64,000 bases of DNA from Ideonella dechloratans. GTDB taxonomy: Bacteria > Pseudomonadota > Gammaproteobacteria > Burkholderiales > Burkholderiaceae_C. The position numbers and the translations under genes were made by a program. Location of the stretch: NCBI RefSeq assembly GCF_021049305.1, contig NZ_CP088081.1, positions 682,001-746,000 of the forward strand, read 5' to 3'. Position 1 is the stretch's first letter. Every line of letters begins with the position of its first letter. The notes beneath the pieces were generated by a model. It was given only the letters and a program-made list of their open reading frames with translations. It searched no databases and was not told the origin of the DNA. Below are positions 44,521 to 55,464 of this stretch, piece by piece.

Positions 44521-45192
44521 TCAGGCGGGGCAGTACAGGGGCGAGCTGCTGTCGGTCTGCAGCGGATCGCACAGCTTGACCAGGCCGGCCGGGTAGATCT
44601 CCAGCCGCAGGCAGCGCACGCTGCCGCCGCCACTGCTGTCCAGGCAGGCCAGGTGGCTGTCGGCCAGGTCGATGCGCACCATGGCGCTGGCGGTGCTGCG
44701 GCCCAGGGCGTTGAAGCTCACGCCGGACTGGGTGGCGTTCAGGGTCACGGTGTTGTTGCTGGCCACCGGCGACCTGGCCAGCAGGAAGGGCTTGAAGCTG
44801 TCGTCCACCACCGGCGCGGCGCCCGAGCTGTCCAGGATGTCCTGCCGGCCCACCAGGTCGGCATCGCAGGCACCGGCGGCCGACACGGTGGCCCCCGTCG
44901 AATCCTGCAGCAGGTGCACCACCCAGTCCGGTCCGGTCGTGCTGGCGGCGCAGCTGCCGTCCAGGCTGGTGGTCAGCTGCAGCTCCACCGGGGTGTTGCG
45001 ACGGGCGGCTTCGGTGCGGGCCACCTCGATGGACTGCATCAGTGCCTCGGCGCGGCTGCGCAGCCGCACGTTGTGCAGCCAGGCCGAGAAGGACGGCACG
45101 GCCATCATCAGCGCGAAGCCGAAGATGGTCAGCGCCACCATCAGCTCGATCAGCGAGAAGCCGCGCATGCCGCGCGCTGACCCGGTGCCCAT
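44521..45192 (-). CDS. fimT: FimT/GspH-type minor pilin
   Basis: 223 residues. GMRGFSLIELMVALTIFGFALMMAVPSFSAWLHNVRLRSRAEALMQSIEVARTEAARRNTPVEL is the FimT/FimU and GspH signature, followed by a beta-rich globular domain with scattered Cys. The ATG shares one base with the pilE stop (TGATG), giving coupled translation. A second ATG eight codons in (MRGFSLIEL) would also give a proper leader. FimT-like pilins can bind DNA in competent species; here only the fold is seen. Confidence 0.87.
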   Translation of the reverse strand: MGTGSARGMRGFSLIELMVALTIFGFALMMAVPSFSAWLHNVRLRSRAEALMQSIEVARTEAARRNTPVELQLTTSLDGSCAASTTGPDWVVHLLQDSTGATVSAAGACDADLVGRQDILDSSGAAPVVDDSFKPFLLARSPVASNNTVTLNATQSGVSFNALGRSTASAMVRIDLADSHLACLDSSGGGSVRCLRLEIYPAGLVKLCDPLQTDSSSPLYCPA

Positions 45193-45641
45193 CAGCACGC
45201 TCCGCCGGTGTTGGTGATCCAGCAGCTGTCGCTGGCGGTCCAGCCGCTGGGCACGCTGGGGGTCTTCTTGTTGCCGTCCTGGTCGATCGTGTAGGTGAAG
45301 CCGGCCATGCTGTCGGCGCCCGATGCGGTCAGCGTGTAGGCCGTGGCCGAGGTGGCGCTGCAGCTGAAGCTGAAGTAGGCGCTGGTCGGGGCGGCCACTC
45401 CGCAGCCGGTGCCGGCTGCGTTCTGGTAGGTCTGGCTGTCCTGGAACCACTGCTCCATCTTGGTCTGCCAGGCCGCCAGGTTGGCGGTGGCCTCCGGGAT
45501 GCGCGAGCGGGTGATGTAGCGCGAATAGGCCGGCAGGGCCACGGCCGCCAGGATGGCGACGATGGCGACGGTGACCATCAGTTCGATCAGCGTGAAGCCC
45601 TGCGCACGGCGTGCAGGGCGGCAGGGGCGGTGGGTGGCCAT
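45192..45641 (-). CDS. pilE: PilE-type pilin
   Basis: 149 residues from ATG 45641. RRAQGFTLIELMVTVAIVAILAAVALPAYSRYITRSRIPEATANLAAWQTKMEQWFQDSQTYQN is the PilE signature; the C-terminus has the disulfide-loop pattern with Cys pair (SCWITNTGGAC). First gene of the minor-pilin operon. The frame is open a further 70 codons upstream, but without pilin features. Type IV pilus subunit, probably minor because the major pilin is usually encoded elsewhere. Confidence 0.9.
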   Translation of the reverse strand: MATHRPCRPARRAQGFTLIELMVTVAIVAILAAVALPAYSRYITRSRIPEATANLAAWQTKMEQWFQDSQTYQNAAGTGCGVAAPTSAYFSFSCSATSATAYTLTASGADSMAGFTYTIDQDGNKKTPSVPSGWTASDSCWITNTGGAC

Positions 45642-45796
45642 GGCGTGAATCGGCGAACACGGAGCTGCCATGCTGCCCAGGCCTGTGTTTCGGGCGATGT
45701 CGCCATGCTTCGCTGTGTGAAGAAGCTTTTCCGCGCCGGGCGTTTCCGGACGAACGGTGCCTGCAGGGCGCCGGACGGCGACCTCGCCATCTTCCC

Positions 45797-45802
45797 TAGA
45801 AT
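45797..45802 (+). promoter_or_regulatory. Possible -10 element before the DUF3297 gene
   Basis: TAGAAT in the context CCCTAGAATTTCG, 58 bp before the ATG. It resembles TATAAT and stands out in GC-rich DNA, but no -35 hexamer is clear at 16-18 bp upstream. Confidence 0.3.
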
Positions 45803-45859
45803 TTCGTCCTTGGCCGCTCCACCCGGGGCGGCGCCTTGCCACGTACCGCGACACCCGCC

Positions 45860-46108
45860 ATGACCGAAGCCACCACCCGCCCCGGACTGCCCGACCACCT
45901 GTCCACCGACCCCAAGAGCCCCTTCTACAACGCCCAGGTGTTCGAGCACGACATCGGCATCCGCTTCAACGGCAACGAGCGCCGCGACGTGGCCGAGTAC
46001 TGCGTCAGCGAGGGCTGGATCAAGGTGCCCGTGGGCAACAAGGTGGACCGCAAGGGGCAGCCCCTGCTCATCAAGCTCAAGGGCCCGGTCGAGGCCTACT
46101 ACCTCTGA
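45860..46108 (+). CDS. DUF3297 family protein
   Basis: 82 residues, the normal family size. LPDHLSTDPKSPFYNAQVFEHDIGIRFNGNERRDVAEYCVSEGWIKV and GNKVDRKGQPLLIKLKGPVEAYY are the DUF3297 sequence. ATG 45860 chosen over an upstream frame start eight codons earlier on the basis of family length. Cytosolic, function unknown; usually a single-gene unit. A short hairpin follows. Confidence 0.9.
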   Translation: MTEATTRPGLPDHLSTDPKSPFYNAQVFEHDIGIRFNGNERRDVAEYCVSEGWIKVPVGNKVDRKGQPLLIKLKGPVEAYYL

Positions 46109-46111
46109 AAT

Positions 46112-46128
46112 CCCCCGCTTTTCGGGGG
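46112..46128 (+). terminator. Hairpin after the DUF3297 gene
   Basis: CCCCCG, loop CTTTT, CGGGGG: a perfect 6-bp stem starting 3 bp after the stop. No T-run downstream, so only a plausible terminator. Confidence 0.4.
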
Positions 46129-46180
46129 CGACAGCACCCCTGTGCCTGCCTACACTGGCGCGACCCGGGCCCTGTCGCAC

Positions 46181-47512
46181 ATGACCGAAACGCCTCCTCC
46201 CCTCGCAGCGTCGCTGGCGCCGGCCTTTGACCTGCTGCTCGACGTCGTCTGCATGGTCGACGCGCAGGGCCAGTTCGTGCACGTCAGTGCTGCGGCGCGG
46301 CAGGTCTTCGGCTACGCGCCGGAGGAACTGGTCGGCCGCCGCATGATCGACCTGGTGCTGCCCGAGGACCGGGAGCGCACCCTGCAGGCGGCCCAGCGGG
46401 TGATGGCCGGCCAGACCCACCTGAATTTCGAGAACCGCTACCTGCGCAAGGATGGCCAGGTGGTGCACCTGCTGTGGTCGGCCCGCTGGCTGCCGGAGGC
46501 CGGTTTGCGGGTGGCGGTGGCGCGCGACATCTCCGAGCGCAAGCGCGCCGAACAGGTCCAGGCGGCCACCTACGCCATCTCCGAGGCGGTCCACCGCGTG
46601 CAGGACCTGGGCATGCTGTGCCAGGAGGTTCACCAGAGCATTGCCACCCTGATGCCCGGCCACAACCTGGCCGTGGCCCTGCACGACGACGAAGGCCGTG
46701 CCCTGTCCTTTCCCTACTGGGCCGACCGGCGCGGCCCGGTCAGCCCCGAGCGCCGGGCCAATCTGGCGGCCTTCTGTCACCAGGTGATCCAGCGGGGCGA
46801 GGTGCACATGGTGCGCCGCGGGGTGGACCCGGAGGCCGAGGCCTGGGTCGACCCCGAGCTGCAATGCCGCGTGGGGGTGCCGCTGTCCACGCCCAGCGGG
46901 GTCATCGGGGCCCTGGTGCTCAAGAGCTACGGCGACGAGACCGGCTGCAGCGAGCAGGACCTGGCCCTGCTGCAGTACATCTGCACCCAGCTGGCCACCG
47001 CCATCGAGCGGCTGCAGCTCTACGGGCGGCTGCGCCACCTGTCCCACCACGATGCGCTGACGGGGCTGCCCAACCGGGCGCTGCTGCGCGACCGGCTGAG
47101 TCTGGCCATGGCCCGGGCGCGGCGCGGCGAGAGCTTTCTCTCCGTGCTCTACCTGGACCTGGACCGCTTCAAGGAAGTCAACGACACCCATGGCCACCTG
47201 GTGGGTGACCACCTGCTGCAGGCCTTCGGCGGGCGGCTCAAGGCCCAGCTGCGGGCCAGCGACACGGTGGCCCGGGTGGGCGGAGACGAGTTCGTCGTGC
47301 TGCTGGAATCCCCCCGCGGCCTGGAGGGCAACCGGGCTGCGGCCGAGAAGATCCGCCAGGCCTTCGCGGCCCCCTTCGAAGTGGATGGCCGGGTGCTGGC
47401 CATCCAGCCCAGCCTGGGCCTGGCCGACTTCCCCGCCGATGGCGAGGAGGAGGGGCAACTGCTGAGCGCGGCCGATCAGGCCATGTACACGGCCAAGGGC
47501 GCCCGGCCCTGA
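46181..47512 (+). CDS. Diguanylate cyclase with PAS and GAF sensor domains
   Basis: 443 residues from ATG 46181 (a GTG start 13 codons earlier is possible). PAS: FDLLLDVVCMVDAQGQFVHVSAAARQVFGYAPEELVGR. PAC-like segment ending DISERKRAEQ. GAF: about 145-280. GGDEF: LSHHDALTGLPNRALLRDRL, LDLDRFKEVNDTHGH, VARVGGDEFVVLLE, so the active site is intact. An RxxD inhibitory site (RASD) lies five residues before GGDEF, allowing c-di-GMP feedback. No EAL domain. It is cytosolic and probably raises c-di-GMP in response to a PAS or GAF ligand. A neighbour of the pilus operon, but transcribed separately. Confidence 0.93.
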   Translation: MTETPPPLAASLAPAFDLLLDVVCMVDAQGQFVHVSAAARQVFGYAPEELVGRRMIDLVLPEDRERTLQAAQRVMAGQTHLNFENRYLRKDGQVVHLLWSARWLPEAGLRVAVARDISERKRAEQVQAATYAISEAVHRVQDLGMLCQEVHQSIATLMPGHNLAVALHDDEGRALSFPYWADRRGPVSPERRANLAAFCHQVIQRGEVHMVRRGVDPEAEAWVDPELQCRVGVPLSTPSGVIGALVLKSYGDETGCSEQDLALLQYICTQLATAIERLQLYGRLRHLSHHDALTGLPNRALLRDRLSLAMARARRGESFLSVLYLDLDRFKEVNDTHGHLVGDHLLQAFGGRLKAQLRASDTVARVGGDEFVVLLESPRGLEGNRAAAEKIRQAFAAPFEVDGRVLAIQPSLGLADFPADGEEEGQLLSAADQAMYTAKGARP

Positions 47513-47543
47513 GCCGGCGCGGCCCCCCGGCCGGACAGCGACT

Positions 47544-49724
47544 TCAGGGCTGCGTGCCCGCCAGGCCGAACTGCCACAGCAAGAAGGCCATCAGGTCCGC
47601 CTGCTTGGTGTAGGCCTGCTGGGCCGTGCTGCCGATGCCGTGGCCGGCCTGCTCGTCCAGGCGCAGCAGCACCGGCTTGCCGCTGCTCGTGCTGGCCTGC
47701 AGCTTGGCGGCGGTCTTGGCGCTCTCCCAGGTGTCCACCCGCGGGTCGTTCATGCCGTGGATCAGCAGCACCGCCGGGTAGGCCACGCCCTTCTCGATGT
47801 GCTGGTAGGTGCTCATCGCCAGCAGGGCCTTGAAGTCCTCCGGGTCCTGCACCGTGCCGAACTCGGAGATGTTGGTCACGCCGTTGGCCGAGTTCTCTGC
47901 GCGCAGCGTGTCCAGACTGCCCACGTCGAAGATGGCGGCGGCGAACAGCTCCGGCGCCTCGGTCACCGCGCGGCCCACGAAGATGCCGCCGGCGCTGGTG
48001 CCCCAGATGCCCAGATGCTTGGGGTTGGTGTAGCCCTGGGCGATCAGGTACTTGGCCGCGGCGATACCGTCCTTCCAGGTGTTGGGCTTGGTGGCCTTGA
48101 AGCCGGCGCGGTGCCAGGGGTCGCCGAAGGCGCCGCTGCCGCGCACATTGGCGATGGCGATCACGCCGCCGCGCTCGAACCAGGCGAAGTTGCGCGGCAG
48201 GAAGCGGGCCTCCTCGCTCAGACCGTAGGCGCCGTAGCCGATCAGCAGCGTCGGGGCCTGGCCGTCCTTCTTCAGGTCCTTGCGGTGCAGGATGGCCAGC
48301 GGCACCATCACGCCGTCGTGGCTGGGCACCATCACCTCCTCGGCCACGATCTCCGGCACACCGGTCGGGGCTTGCTGGTTGCGCAGGCCGGTGTCGCGGA
48401 TGCCGCCCTTGGCGTCCACCTGCAGCAGGCGCTGCGGCGCCGTCCAGGACGAGGTGCCCACCAGCGTGTCGCCGCCCAGGTGGGCCGGGTTGCCGTTGAT
48501 CAGCGTGCTGCCGGGCACCGAGGGGGCGATGTCATGCCGGCCCTGGGCGTCGTAGCGCACCGCGCGCAGCGTGAAGCTGCTGCGCTCCTCGGTCAGCACC
48601 GCGTCCTTCTCCAGCTCGAAGCCTTCCAGCACGCCGGAGGCGGGCTCGGGCACCAGGGTGCGCGTCTGGGCCAGGGCCTGGTTGTCCAGCGGAATGGCCA
48701 GCAGCTTGCCGCGCGGCGCGCCCTGGTAGGTGCGGGCCACCAGCTCGTTGCCGCGCAGGGCGACGTCGGTGATCTTGTCCTCCGGCCCGGCGATGCGCTG
48801 CCAGTCGATGGTCGGGGCCGACAGGGCGGCCAGCGGTGCGGCGAACAGCTTGCCCTCGGGCGAGGTGGTGTCGGTGGTGCGGGCCACCATGTAGCCGCTG
48901 TCCGGGCTGAAGATCACCTGGCCCACGTCCAGGCGGTCCAGCTTCAGCGCGCGGTTGACGGTCGGGCCGAACAGCGGCCGGGCCTGGCTGGCCTTCTGGC
49001 CCACCGTCTGCAGGAAGACCGTGCTGTCCAGGTAGGTCTCGGTGTCCGGCGTGCCGGGCGGCAGCGCGCGCAGCTGGTTGTAGGCGAAGCGCTGGTTGTC
49101 CGGCATCCAGCTCACGCCCTCTTCCACCACGCGGGGGATGGGCTCGCCCACGGTGCGGCCGGTGGTGGTGTCCAGCACGTAGAGGGTGGCGTTCTCCGAG
49201 CCGCCCACCGAGATGCCGTAGGCCAGGTAGTGGCCGTCCCAGGAGGGCATGAAGTAGTTGATGGCGTGGGGCGTGCCGCCGGCGGCGCGGGCCAGGGCCT
49301 CCGGGTCCACCAGCACCTGCTCGGCACCGGCCAGGCCGCTGCGCATCACCAGCTTGAACTGGTTCTCGCCCGCCTTGCGGCGCAGGTAGTAGTAGCGCTC
49401 GCCGGGCATGCGCAGCACCTCGCCCACCGCGTCGCCGGTGGTCTGGGCCAACTGCTCGATGCGCTGCAGCAGCGGCTGGCGCAGCGGGATGGCGTCCAGC
49501 GTCTTGGCGGCGTAGGCCGCCTGGGCCCGCATCCAGGCCAGGGTCTCGGGCGTGCGGGTCTCGAGGTTGCGGTAGGGGTCCACCAGCGTCACGCCGTGCA
49601 GGGTTTCGGTCACGGGATGGCTGGGGGCGGGCGGCGGCGTCTGGGCCCGGGCGGGGGCGATCAGGCCACAGGCCAGGGCGCCGGCCGCGATCAGCGGGCG
49701 CAGCGCAAACAGGTGCAGGGGCAT
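47544..49724 (-). CDS. Exported prolyl oligopeptidase family peptidase (S9)
   Basis: 726 residues from ATG 49724. Signal peptide of about 27 (LRPLIAAGALACGLIAPARAQ). The beta-propeller half opens with HPVTETLHGVTLVDPYRNLETRTPETLAWM. The catalytic half has LLIGYGAYG, GSGAFGDPWHRAG, the nucleophile Ser in GTSAGG, the Asp in LLIHGMNDPRVD and the His in EQAGHGIGS. It cleaves short proline-containing peptides in the periplasm. Longer open frames upstream are unsupported. Stands alone, convergent with the diguanylate cyclase gene 32 bp away. Confidence 0.93.
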   Translation of the reverse strand: MPLHLFALRPLIAAGALACGLIAPARAQTPPPAPSHPVTETLHGVTLVDPYRNLETRTPETLAWMRAQAAYAAKTLDAIPLRQPLLQRIEQLAQTTGDAVGEVLRMPGERYYYLRRKAGENQFKLVMRSGLAGAEQVLVDPEALARAAGGTPHAINYFMPSWDGHYLAYGISVGGSENATLYVLDTTTGRTVGEPIPRVVEEGVSWMPDNQRFAYNQLRALPPGTPDTETYLDSTVFLQTVGQKASQARPLFGPTVNRALKLDRLDVGQVIFSPDSGYMVARTTDTTSPEGKLFAAPLAALSAPTIDWQRIAGPEDKITDVALRGNELVARTYQGAPRGKLLAIPLDNQALAQTRTLVPEPASGVLEGFELEKDAVLTEERSSFTLRAVRYDAQGRHDIAPSVPGSTLINGNPAHLGGDTLVGTSSWTAPQRLLQVDAKGGIRDTGLRNQQAPTGVPEIVAEEVMVPSHDGVMVPLAILHRKDLKKDGQAPTLLIGYGAYGLSEEARFLPRNFAWFERGGVIAIANVRGSGAFGDPWHRAGFKATKPNTWKDGIAAAKYLIAQGYTNPKHLGIWGTSAGGIFVGRAVTEAPELFAAAIFDVGSLDTLRAENSANGVTNISEFGTVQDPEDFKALLAMSTYQHIEKGVAYPAVLLIHGMNDPRVDTWESAKTAAKLQASTSSGKPVLLRLDEQAGHGIGSTAQQAYTKQADLMAFLLWQFGLAGTQP

Positions 49725-49906
49725 GGGGGTCTTCCGCAAGCGGAGCAGCAACTGGGAAGCGGCGGATGTTACGACCGAGGCGGGCGTCCCTGTGGCGTGC
49801 AGGGGCGGCACAGCTTGGGGGGTGGGTGTGTCCCCCATCCAGGGGGCGCCGCGGCAGCGGCGCGGGCGCATGCTGCGTGGGCCTGCATCCGGGCCAGGGA
49901 GACCCC

Positions 49907-50815
49907 ATGGACAGCACCGACACGCGCCCCACCACCGCCGACGCGGCGCCCTCCGAGTCCACCCTGGGGCCGGGCGCGCGGGGCCCGGGCTGGCCCCGGA
50001 CCGGTCGGGTGATGCGCGAGCGCCTGGAGGCTGCGCTGGTGGCCGGGGGCGCGGCCATCGAGGCGGCCACCCGGCAGGCCGCGCCACCCGCCCCGGCGGT
50101 GCTGGCCAGCGCCCGTGCCCGCCTGGCCGATGCCCGCGTGGCCGGGCGGCAGGGCCGCTTCTACCTGGCCTGGGACCTGGTGCAGCAGGCCGAGCGCCTG
50201 CTCAGCCCCTGGCTGCCCGAGGCGCAGCAGCAGCAACGCTTTCGCTGCCTGCAGGTCGAGGCGCTGGACAAGCTGGGCGGCTGGCGGCGCCAGGCCGCCG
50301 AGGCGGTGGCCCAGGCCGGCTTCAGCGCCGAAGGCCTGGTGACGCTGCTGGAGCTGGTGCACCAGGACAGCCAGAACCGCCAGCACAAGCTGGCGCTGCT
50401 GCAGGCCCAGTGCGCCACGGTGCTGGGCCTGCTGGCCGTGGCCCTGGGGCTGATCCTGGCCGAAGCGGCCCGAGGTGGCTACGGCTGGGTCTGGAACGAA
50501 GGCCTGTTCGGCAGCGAGGACCTGCCCCGGGTGCTCTGGAGCTGTCTGCTGGTGGGCCTGTTCGGCAGCCTGGTGAGCATGTGCTTTCGCCTGGCCGACA
50601 CGCCCCAGGACCACAAGATCCCCCAGCTGCGCAGCAGCTTCGTGGTGCTGACGCTGCGCGCCGTGGTGGGGGCCTCGGCGGCGGTGCCGCTGGTCTTTCT
50701 GGTGCACAGCGGCCTGGTGCAGCTGGGGCCGGCCAAGGTGCTGGTGGGGGCCAGCTTCCTGGCCGGCTTCTCCGAGCGCTGGTTCGTCGCCATGCTGGAC
50801 AAGGCGGCCCGCTGA
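49907..50815 (+). CDS. Membrane protein of unknown function
   Basis: 302 residues from ATG 49907 (AGGGAG ahead). A soluble helical N-terminal half with SARARLADARVAGRQGRFYLAWDLVQQAERLL is followed by membrane helices (ATVLGLLAVALGLILAEAA; VLWSCLLVGLFGSLVSMCF; AVVGASAAVPLVFLVHSGLV; VLVGASFLAGFSERWFVAML). The final GASFLAGFSERWFVAMLDKA resembles a segment common to small bacterial membrane proteins, but I cannot name the family. The soluble part could bind another protein. No partner genes; convergent with the MFS gene. Confidence 0.75.
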   Translation: MDSTDTRPTTADAAPSESTLGPGARGPGWPRTGRVMRERLEAALVAGGAAIEAATRQAAPPAPAVLASARARLADARVAGRQGRFYLAWDLVQQAERLLSPWLPEAQQQQRFRCLQVEALDKLGGWRRQAAEAVAQAGFSAEGLVTLLELVHQDSQNRQHKLALLQAQCATVLGLLAVALGLILAEAARGGYGWVWNEGLFGSEDLPRVLWSCLLVGLFGSLVSMCFRLADTPQDHKIPQLRSSFVVLTLRAVVGASAAVPLVFLVHSGLVQLGPAKVLVGASFLAGFSERWFVAMLDKAAR

Positions 50816-50831
50816 GCGGGGCCGCAGGGTC

Positions 50832-52052
50832 TCAGTGCCGGCCCACCGGGGTGGCCATGCGCACCCCCCAGGCGGCGGCAGCCGCCAGCGTGGCCAGGGC
50901 CACCACCGCCAGCCAGCCGCCGTGGGCCAGGGCCTGGCTGCCCAGGGCCGAGCCGGCGGCCATGCCGATGAACATGGCGGTCAGCAGCACCGCGTTCAGG
51001 CGGCTGCGGGCGGCCGGCTCCAGGCTGTAGATCAGCGTCTGGTGGGCCACCAGCGTGGCCTGCACGCCGAAGTCGAAGCCGATGGTGGCCAGCACCAGCA
51101 GCGGCAGCCAGGCCGGGGTCGGCAGCCACAGCTCCAGCGCCATGGCGGCGAAGGACAGGGCGGTCAGGCCGGTGCCCAGGCGGGTCACCCAGCCGGGGCT
51201 GCGGCGGTCGGCCAGCCGGCCGGCCAGCGGCGCGGCCAGGGCGCCGGCCGCACCGGCCAGGCCGAAGGCACCGGCCGTGGCGCTGCCCATCTGGTAGCGC
51301 TGGAACAGCATCACCGCCAGCGTGGACCAGAAGGCGCTGAAGCCCACCGACAGCAGGCCCTGGGCCCAGGCCGCGCGGCGCAGCGCGGGGTGGCGCTGCC
51401 ACAGCTGGGCCAGCGAGCGCATCAGCGCGCCATAGCCCAGCGTGGTGGTGGGCGCCAGGTGGGGCAGGCCGCGCCAGCTGGCCACGCCGATGGCCGCCAC
51501 GCCCACCGCCGCCAGGCCGTAGACGGCGCGCCAGCCGAACTGCTGGGCCACCAGGCCGCTGGCCACCCGCGACAGCAGGATGCCCAGCAGCAGGCCCGTC
51601 ATCACCGTGCCGACGGTGCGGCCGCGCAGGGCCTCCGGCGCCAGCGCGGCCGCGGCCGGCACGATGTCCTGGGCCATGGTGGCCGTCACCCCCACCACCA
51701 GGCTGGCGGCCAGCAGCAGGCCCACGCCCGGGGCCAGGCCGCAGGCCAGCAGGGCCAGGGCCAGGCCGGCGGCCTTCAGGGTGATCAGGTTGCGGCGGTC
51801 GTGCCGGTCGCCCAGCGGCGCCAGCAGCAGGATGCCCAGCGCGTAGCCCAGCTGGGTCAGCGTGGGCACCAGGCCGATGGTGCCGGTGCTGGCATGCAGG
51901 CTTTCGCCGAGCTGGCCCAGCAGCGGCTGGCTGTAGTAGATGGACGCGACGGCCAGGCTGGTGCCGGTGGCCATCAGCAGCACCAGCGAGGCGGGCAGGG
52001 GGGCGCTGTCCGGATGGGACGGCGGGCTCAGGGGAACGGAGGGACTGGACAT
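50832..52052 (-). CDS. MFS transporter (multidrug/arabinose-efflux type)
   Basis: 406 residues from ATG 52052; 28 open upstream codons lack family text. Twelve predicted helices: ATGTSLAVASIYYSQPLLGQL (helix 1, YSQPLL typical of the YfcJ/AraJ-like branch), LLLAPLGDRHDRRNLI (loop 2-3 motif A), GRTVGTVMTGLLLGILLSRV, and the C-half LAGRLADRRSPGWVTRLG. Exports small molecules or drugs by proton antiport; substrate unknown. It diverges from a LysR gene with 134 bp between starts, the usual regulator-target arrangement. Confidence 0.9.
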   Translation of the reverse strand: MSSPSVPLSPPSHPDSAPLPASLVLLMATGTSLAVASIYYSQPLLGQLGESLHASTGTIGLVPTLTQLGYALGILLLAPLGDRHDRRNLITLKAAGLALALLACGLAPGVGLLLAASLVVGVTATMAQDIVPAAAALAPEALRGRTVGTVMTGLLLGILLSRVASGLVAQQFGWRAVYGLAAVGVAAIGVASWRGLPHLAPTTTLGYGALMRSLAQLWQRHPALRRAAWAQGLLSVGFSAFWSTLAVMLFQRYQMGSATAGAFGLAGAAGALAAPLAGRLADRRSPGWVTRLGTGLTALSFAAMALELWLPTPAWLPLLVLATIGFDFGVQATLVAHQTLIYSLEPAARSRLNAVLLTAMFIGMAAGSALGSQALAHGGWLAVVALATLAAAAAWGVRMATPVGRH

Positions 52053-52186
52053 GGGGATCTCCGGGACGAAGGGGTGGAAGCGGTGACAGGGGCGCAGCCG
52101 GGGGGGGGCGCGATGGGTTGAATTCTCTCGGTGCATGAAAAATCCCGGTAGTGGGCTGAATCGCAGATTTGCTATACGCTGAGCGT

Positions 52187-53137
52187 ATGAAACAAGCCCC
52201 CGCCGGTGCCGACCGCCTGGACCTGCTGCAGACCTTCGTGCGCATCGTCGAGGCCGGCAGCCTCTCGGCCGCGGCCCAGCAGCTGGGCACCACCCAGCCC
52301 ACCGTCAGCCGGCGCCTGCAGCAGCTCGAGCGTCTGCTGGGCCTGCGCCTGTTGCAGCGCTCCACCCACGCCATGAAGCTCACCGGCGATGGCGAGCGCT
52401 GCTTCGAACATGCCAAGGGTCTGCTGGAGCGCTGGGACGCGACCCTGGCCGACCTGCGTGGCATGCAGGACGCGCCACGCGGCCACCTGCGGTTGCTGGT
52501 GCCCTCGGTCTTCGGTCAGCAGCAGCTGGTGCCGCCGCTGGTGGGCTTTCTGCAGCAGCATCCGGCCGTCACGGTGGAATGGCTGCTGCACGACCGCCTG
52601 CCGGACTTCATCGCCGAGGGCATCGACTGCGCGGTGCGCATCGGCCAGGTGGAAGACCCGGGCCTGGTGGCCATCCGTCTGGCGGAGCTGCCGCGCATCG
52701 TGGTGGCCGCGCCCGGGCTGTGGGGCGAGGGCCCGCTGCCGCGAACCCCGGCCGAGCTGGCCCGACTGCCCTGGGTGGCGCTCAACACCTTCTACCGCGA
52801 CGAGGTGGAGCTGATGCCCGAGGGCCGGGGCCGGTCCGCGCGCTTCCCCATCCGCCCGCGCCTGTCCACCGATCACCTCTACGCCCTGTGCAACGCGGTG
52901 CGCGGCGGGCTGGGGGTGGGCATCGCCTCCACCTGGGCGGTGGCCGAGGACCTGGCCGCCGGCCGTCTGGTGCAGCTGGCGCCGGACTGGACGGCGCCGG
53001 CCCTGCCGATCTCGCTGGTGCATCCGCCCGGGCGCTTCCCGCCGGCCCGGCTGCGAGCCTTCATCGCGCTGATGCGCGACTACCTGCCCCAGGTGCCCGG
53101 TGTGCGCCCGCCCAGCCGGCCGCCGCTGTCGGTCTGA
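52187..53137 (+). CDS. LysR-family transcriptional regulator
   Basis: 316 residues from ATG 52187. HTH: LLQTFVRIVEAGSLSAAAQQLGTTQPTVSRRLQQLERLLGLRLLQRST; then the effector-binding domain to the end (GHLRLLVPSVFGQQQLVPPLVGFLQQHPAVTVEW; GIDCAVRIGQVEDPGLVAIRL). This is the AaeR/DhaK-like CrgA group that often represses divergent efflux genes. A TATACG hexamer at 52173-52178 nine bases before the ATG could be its -10. Probably controls the divergent MFS gene. Stops 3 bp before the end of the tctE-like gene on the other strand. Confidence 0.9.
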   Translation: MKQAPAGADRLDLLQTFVRIVEAGSLSAAAQQLGTTQPTVSRRLQQLERLLGLRLLQRSTHAMKLTGDGERCFEHAKGLLERWDATLADLRGMQDAPRGHLRLLVPSVFGQQQLVPPLVGFLQQHPAVTVEWLLHDRLPDFIAEGIDCAVRIGQVEDPGLVAIRLAELPRIVVAAPGLWGEGPLPRTPAELARLPWVALNTFYRDEVELMPEGRGRSARFPIRPRLSTDHLYALCNAVRGGLGVGIASTWAVAEDLAAGRLVQLAPDWTAPALPISLVHPPGRFPPARLRAFIALMRDYLPQVPGVRPPSRPPLSV

Positions 53138-53140
53138 AGT

Positions 53141-54594
<1,454 letters not shown>

Positions 54595-54598
<4 letters not shown>

Positions 54599-55269
54599 TC
54601 CTCCTCGCGCGGGCGCAGCAGGTAGCCCACGCCGCGCAGCGTGATGATGGCCGCCCGGTGCCCTTCCAGCCGGCGCCGCAGCCGGTGCACGTAGAGGTCC
54701 ACCGCGTCGGTGCCGGCCTCGTCCTCCTGGGCGAAGATGCTGTCGTGCAGGGCCTGCTTGCTGACGGTGCGGCCCAGCTGCAGCACCAGGGCCTCCAGCA
54801 GCGAGCGTTCGCGTGGCGGCAGGGTCAGGGCCTGGCCGGCCAGCGTGAACTGGCGGGTCGGCAGGTCGTAGGCCAGGTCGCCGCAGACGATGTCGTTGGC
54901 CTTGCCCGGCACCAGGCGCCGGATCAGGGCCTTGATGCGGGCCACCAGCTCGGGCACCTCGATGGGCTTGACCAGGTAGTCGTCGGCGCCGATCTCCAGG
55001 CACACCACCTTCTGGTCCAGCGCGGCCGAGGCGGTCAGCACGATGACCGGCAGCGCGCTCTGGCGCTCGCGCAGCCGGCGCAGCACGCCCTTGCCCGACA
55101 GGCCCGGCAGGTTCAGGTCCAGGATGGCCAGATCGTAGTGGTGGGCCTGCAGCAGCTGGTCGGCAGCCTGGCCGTCGGCCACCGTGTCGACGATGAAGTC
55201 CTGCTGGCGCAGCAGGCTGGCCAGCCAGTGCGAGAGCTCGGTGTTGTCTTCGATCAGCAGCAGCTTCAT
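54595..55269 (-). CDS. tctD: OmpR-family response regulator, TctD-type
   Basis: 224 residues from ATG 55269; the frame starts four codons earlier. Receiver: MKLLLIEDN (acidic pocket), LAILDLNLPGLSG with the phospho-Asp, VIVLTAS, GADDYLVKPIEVPELVARI. Winged helix: LTLPPRERSLLEALVLQLGRTVSKQALHDSIFAQEDEAGTDAVDLYVHRLRRRLEG..AIITLRGVGYLL. Partner of the adjacent TctE-type kinase. It diverges from the ABC importer at 55465 across a 195-bp gap in which I see no clear promoter. Confidence 0.92.
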
Positions 55270-55464
55270 GACCGCGCGCACGGTAGCAGGGGGCCTCCAT
55301 GATGCACCGGCGCGGGCCCAAGTCCTTGGGTCTGTTGGGGGTTACGGGTTTCCCACTAGGGTTCGGCGCGCGCCATGAAACCCGGCCGAAGGACGGTGCT
55401 GCCTACAGTGGTCCCCAGGCTCCCGGCACAGGGCGCCATCCGACACATCCTCTGGAGACATTTC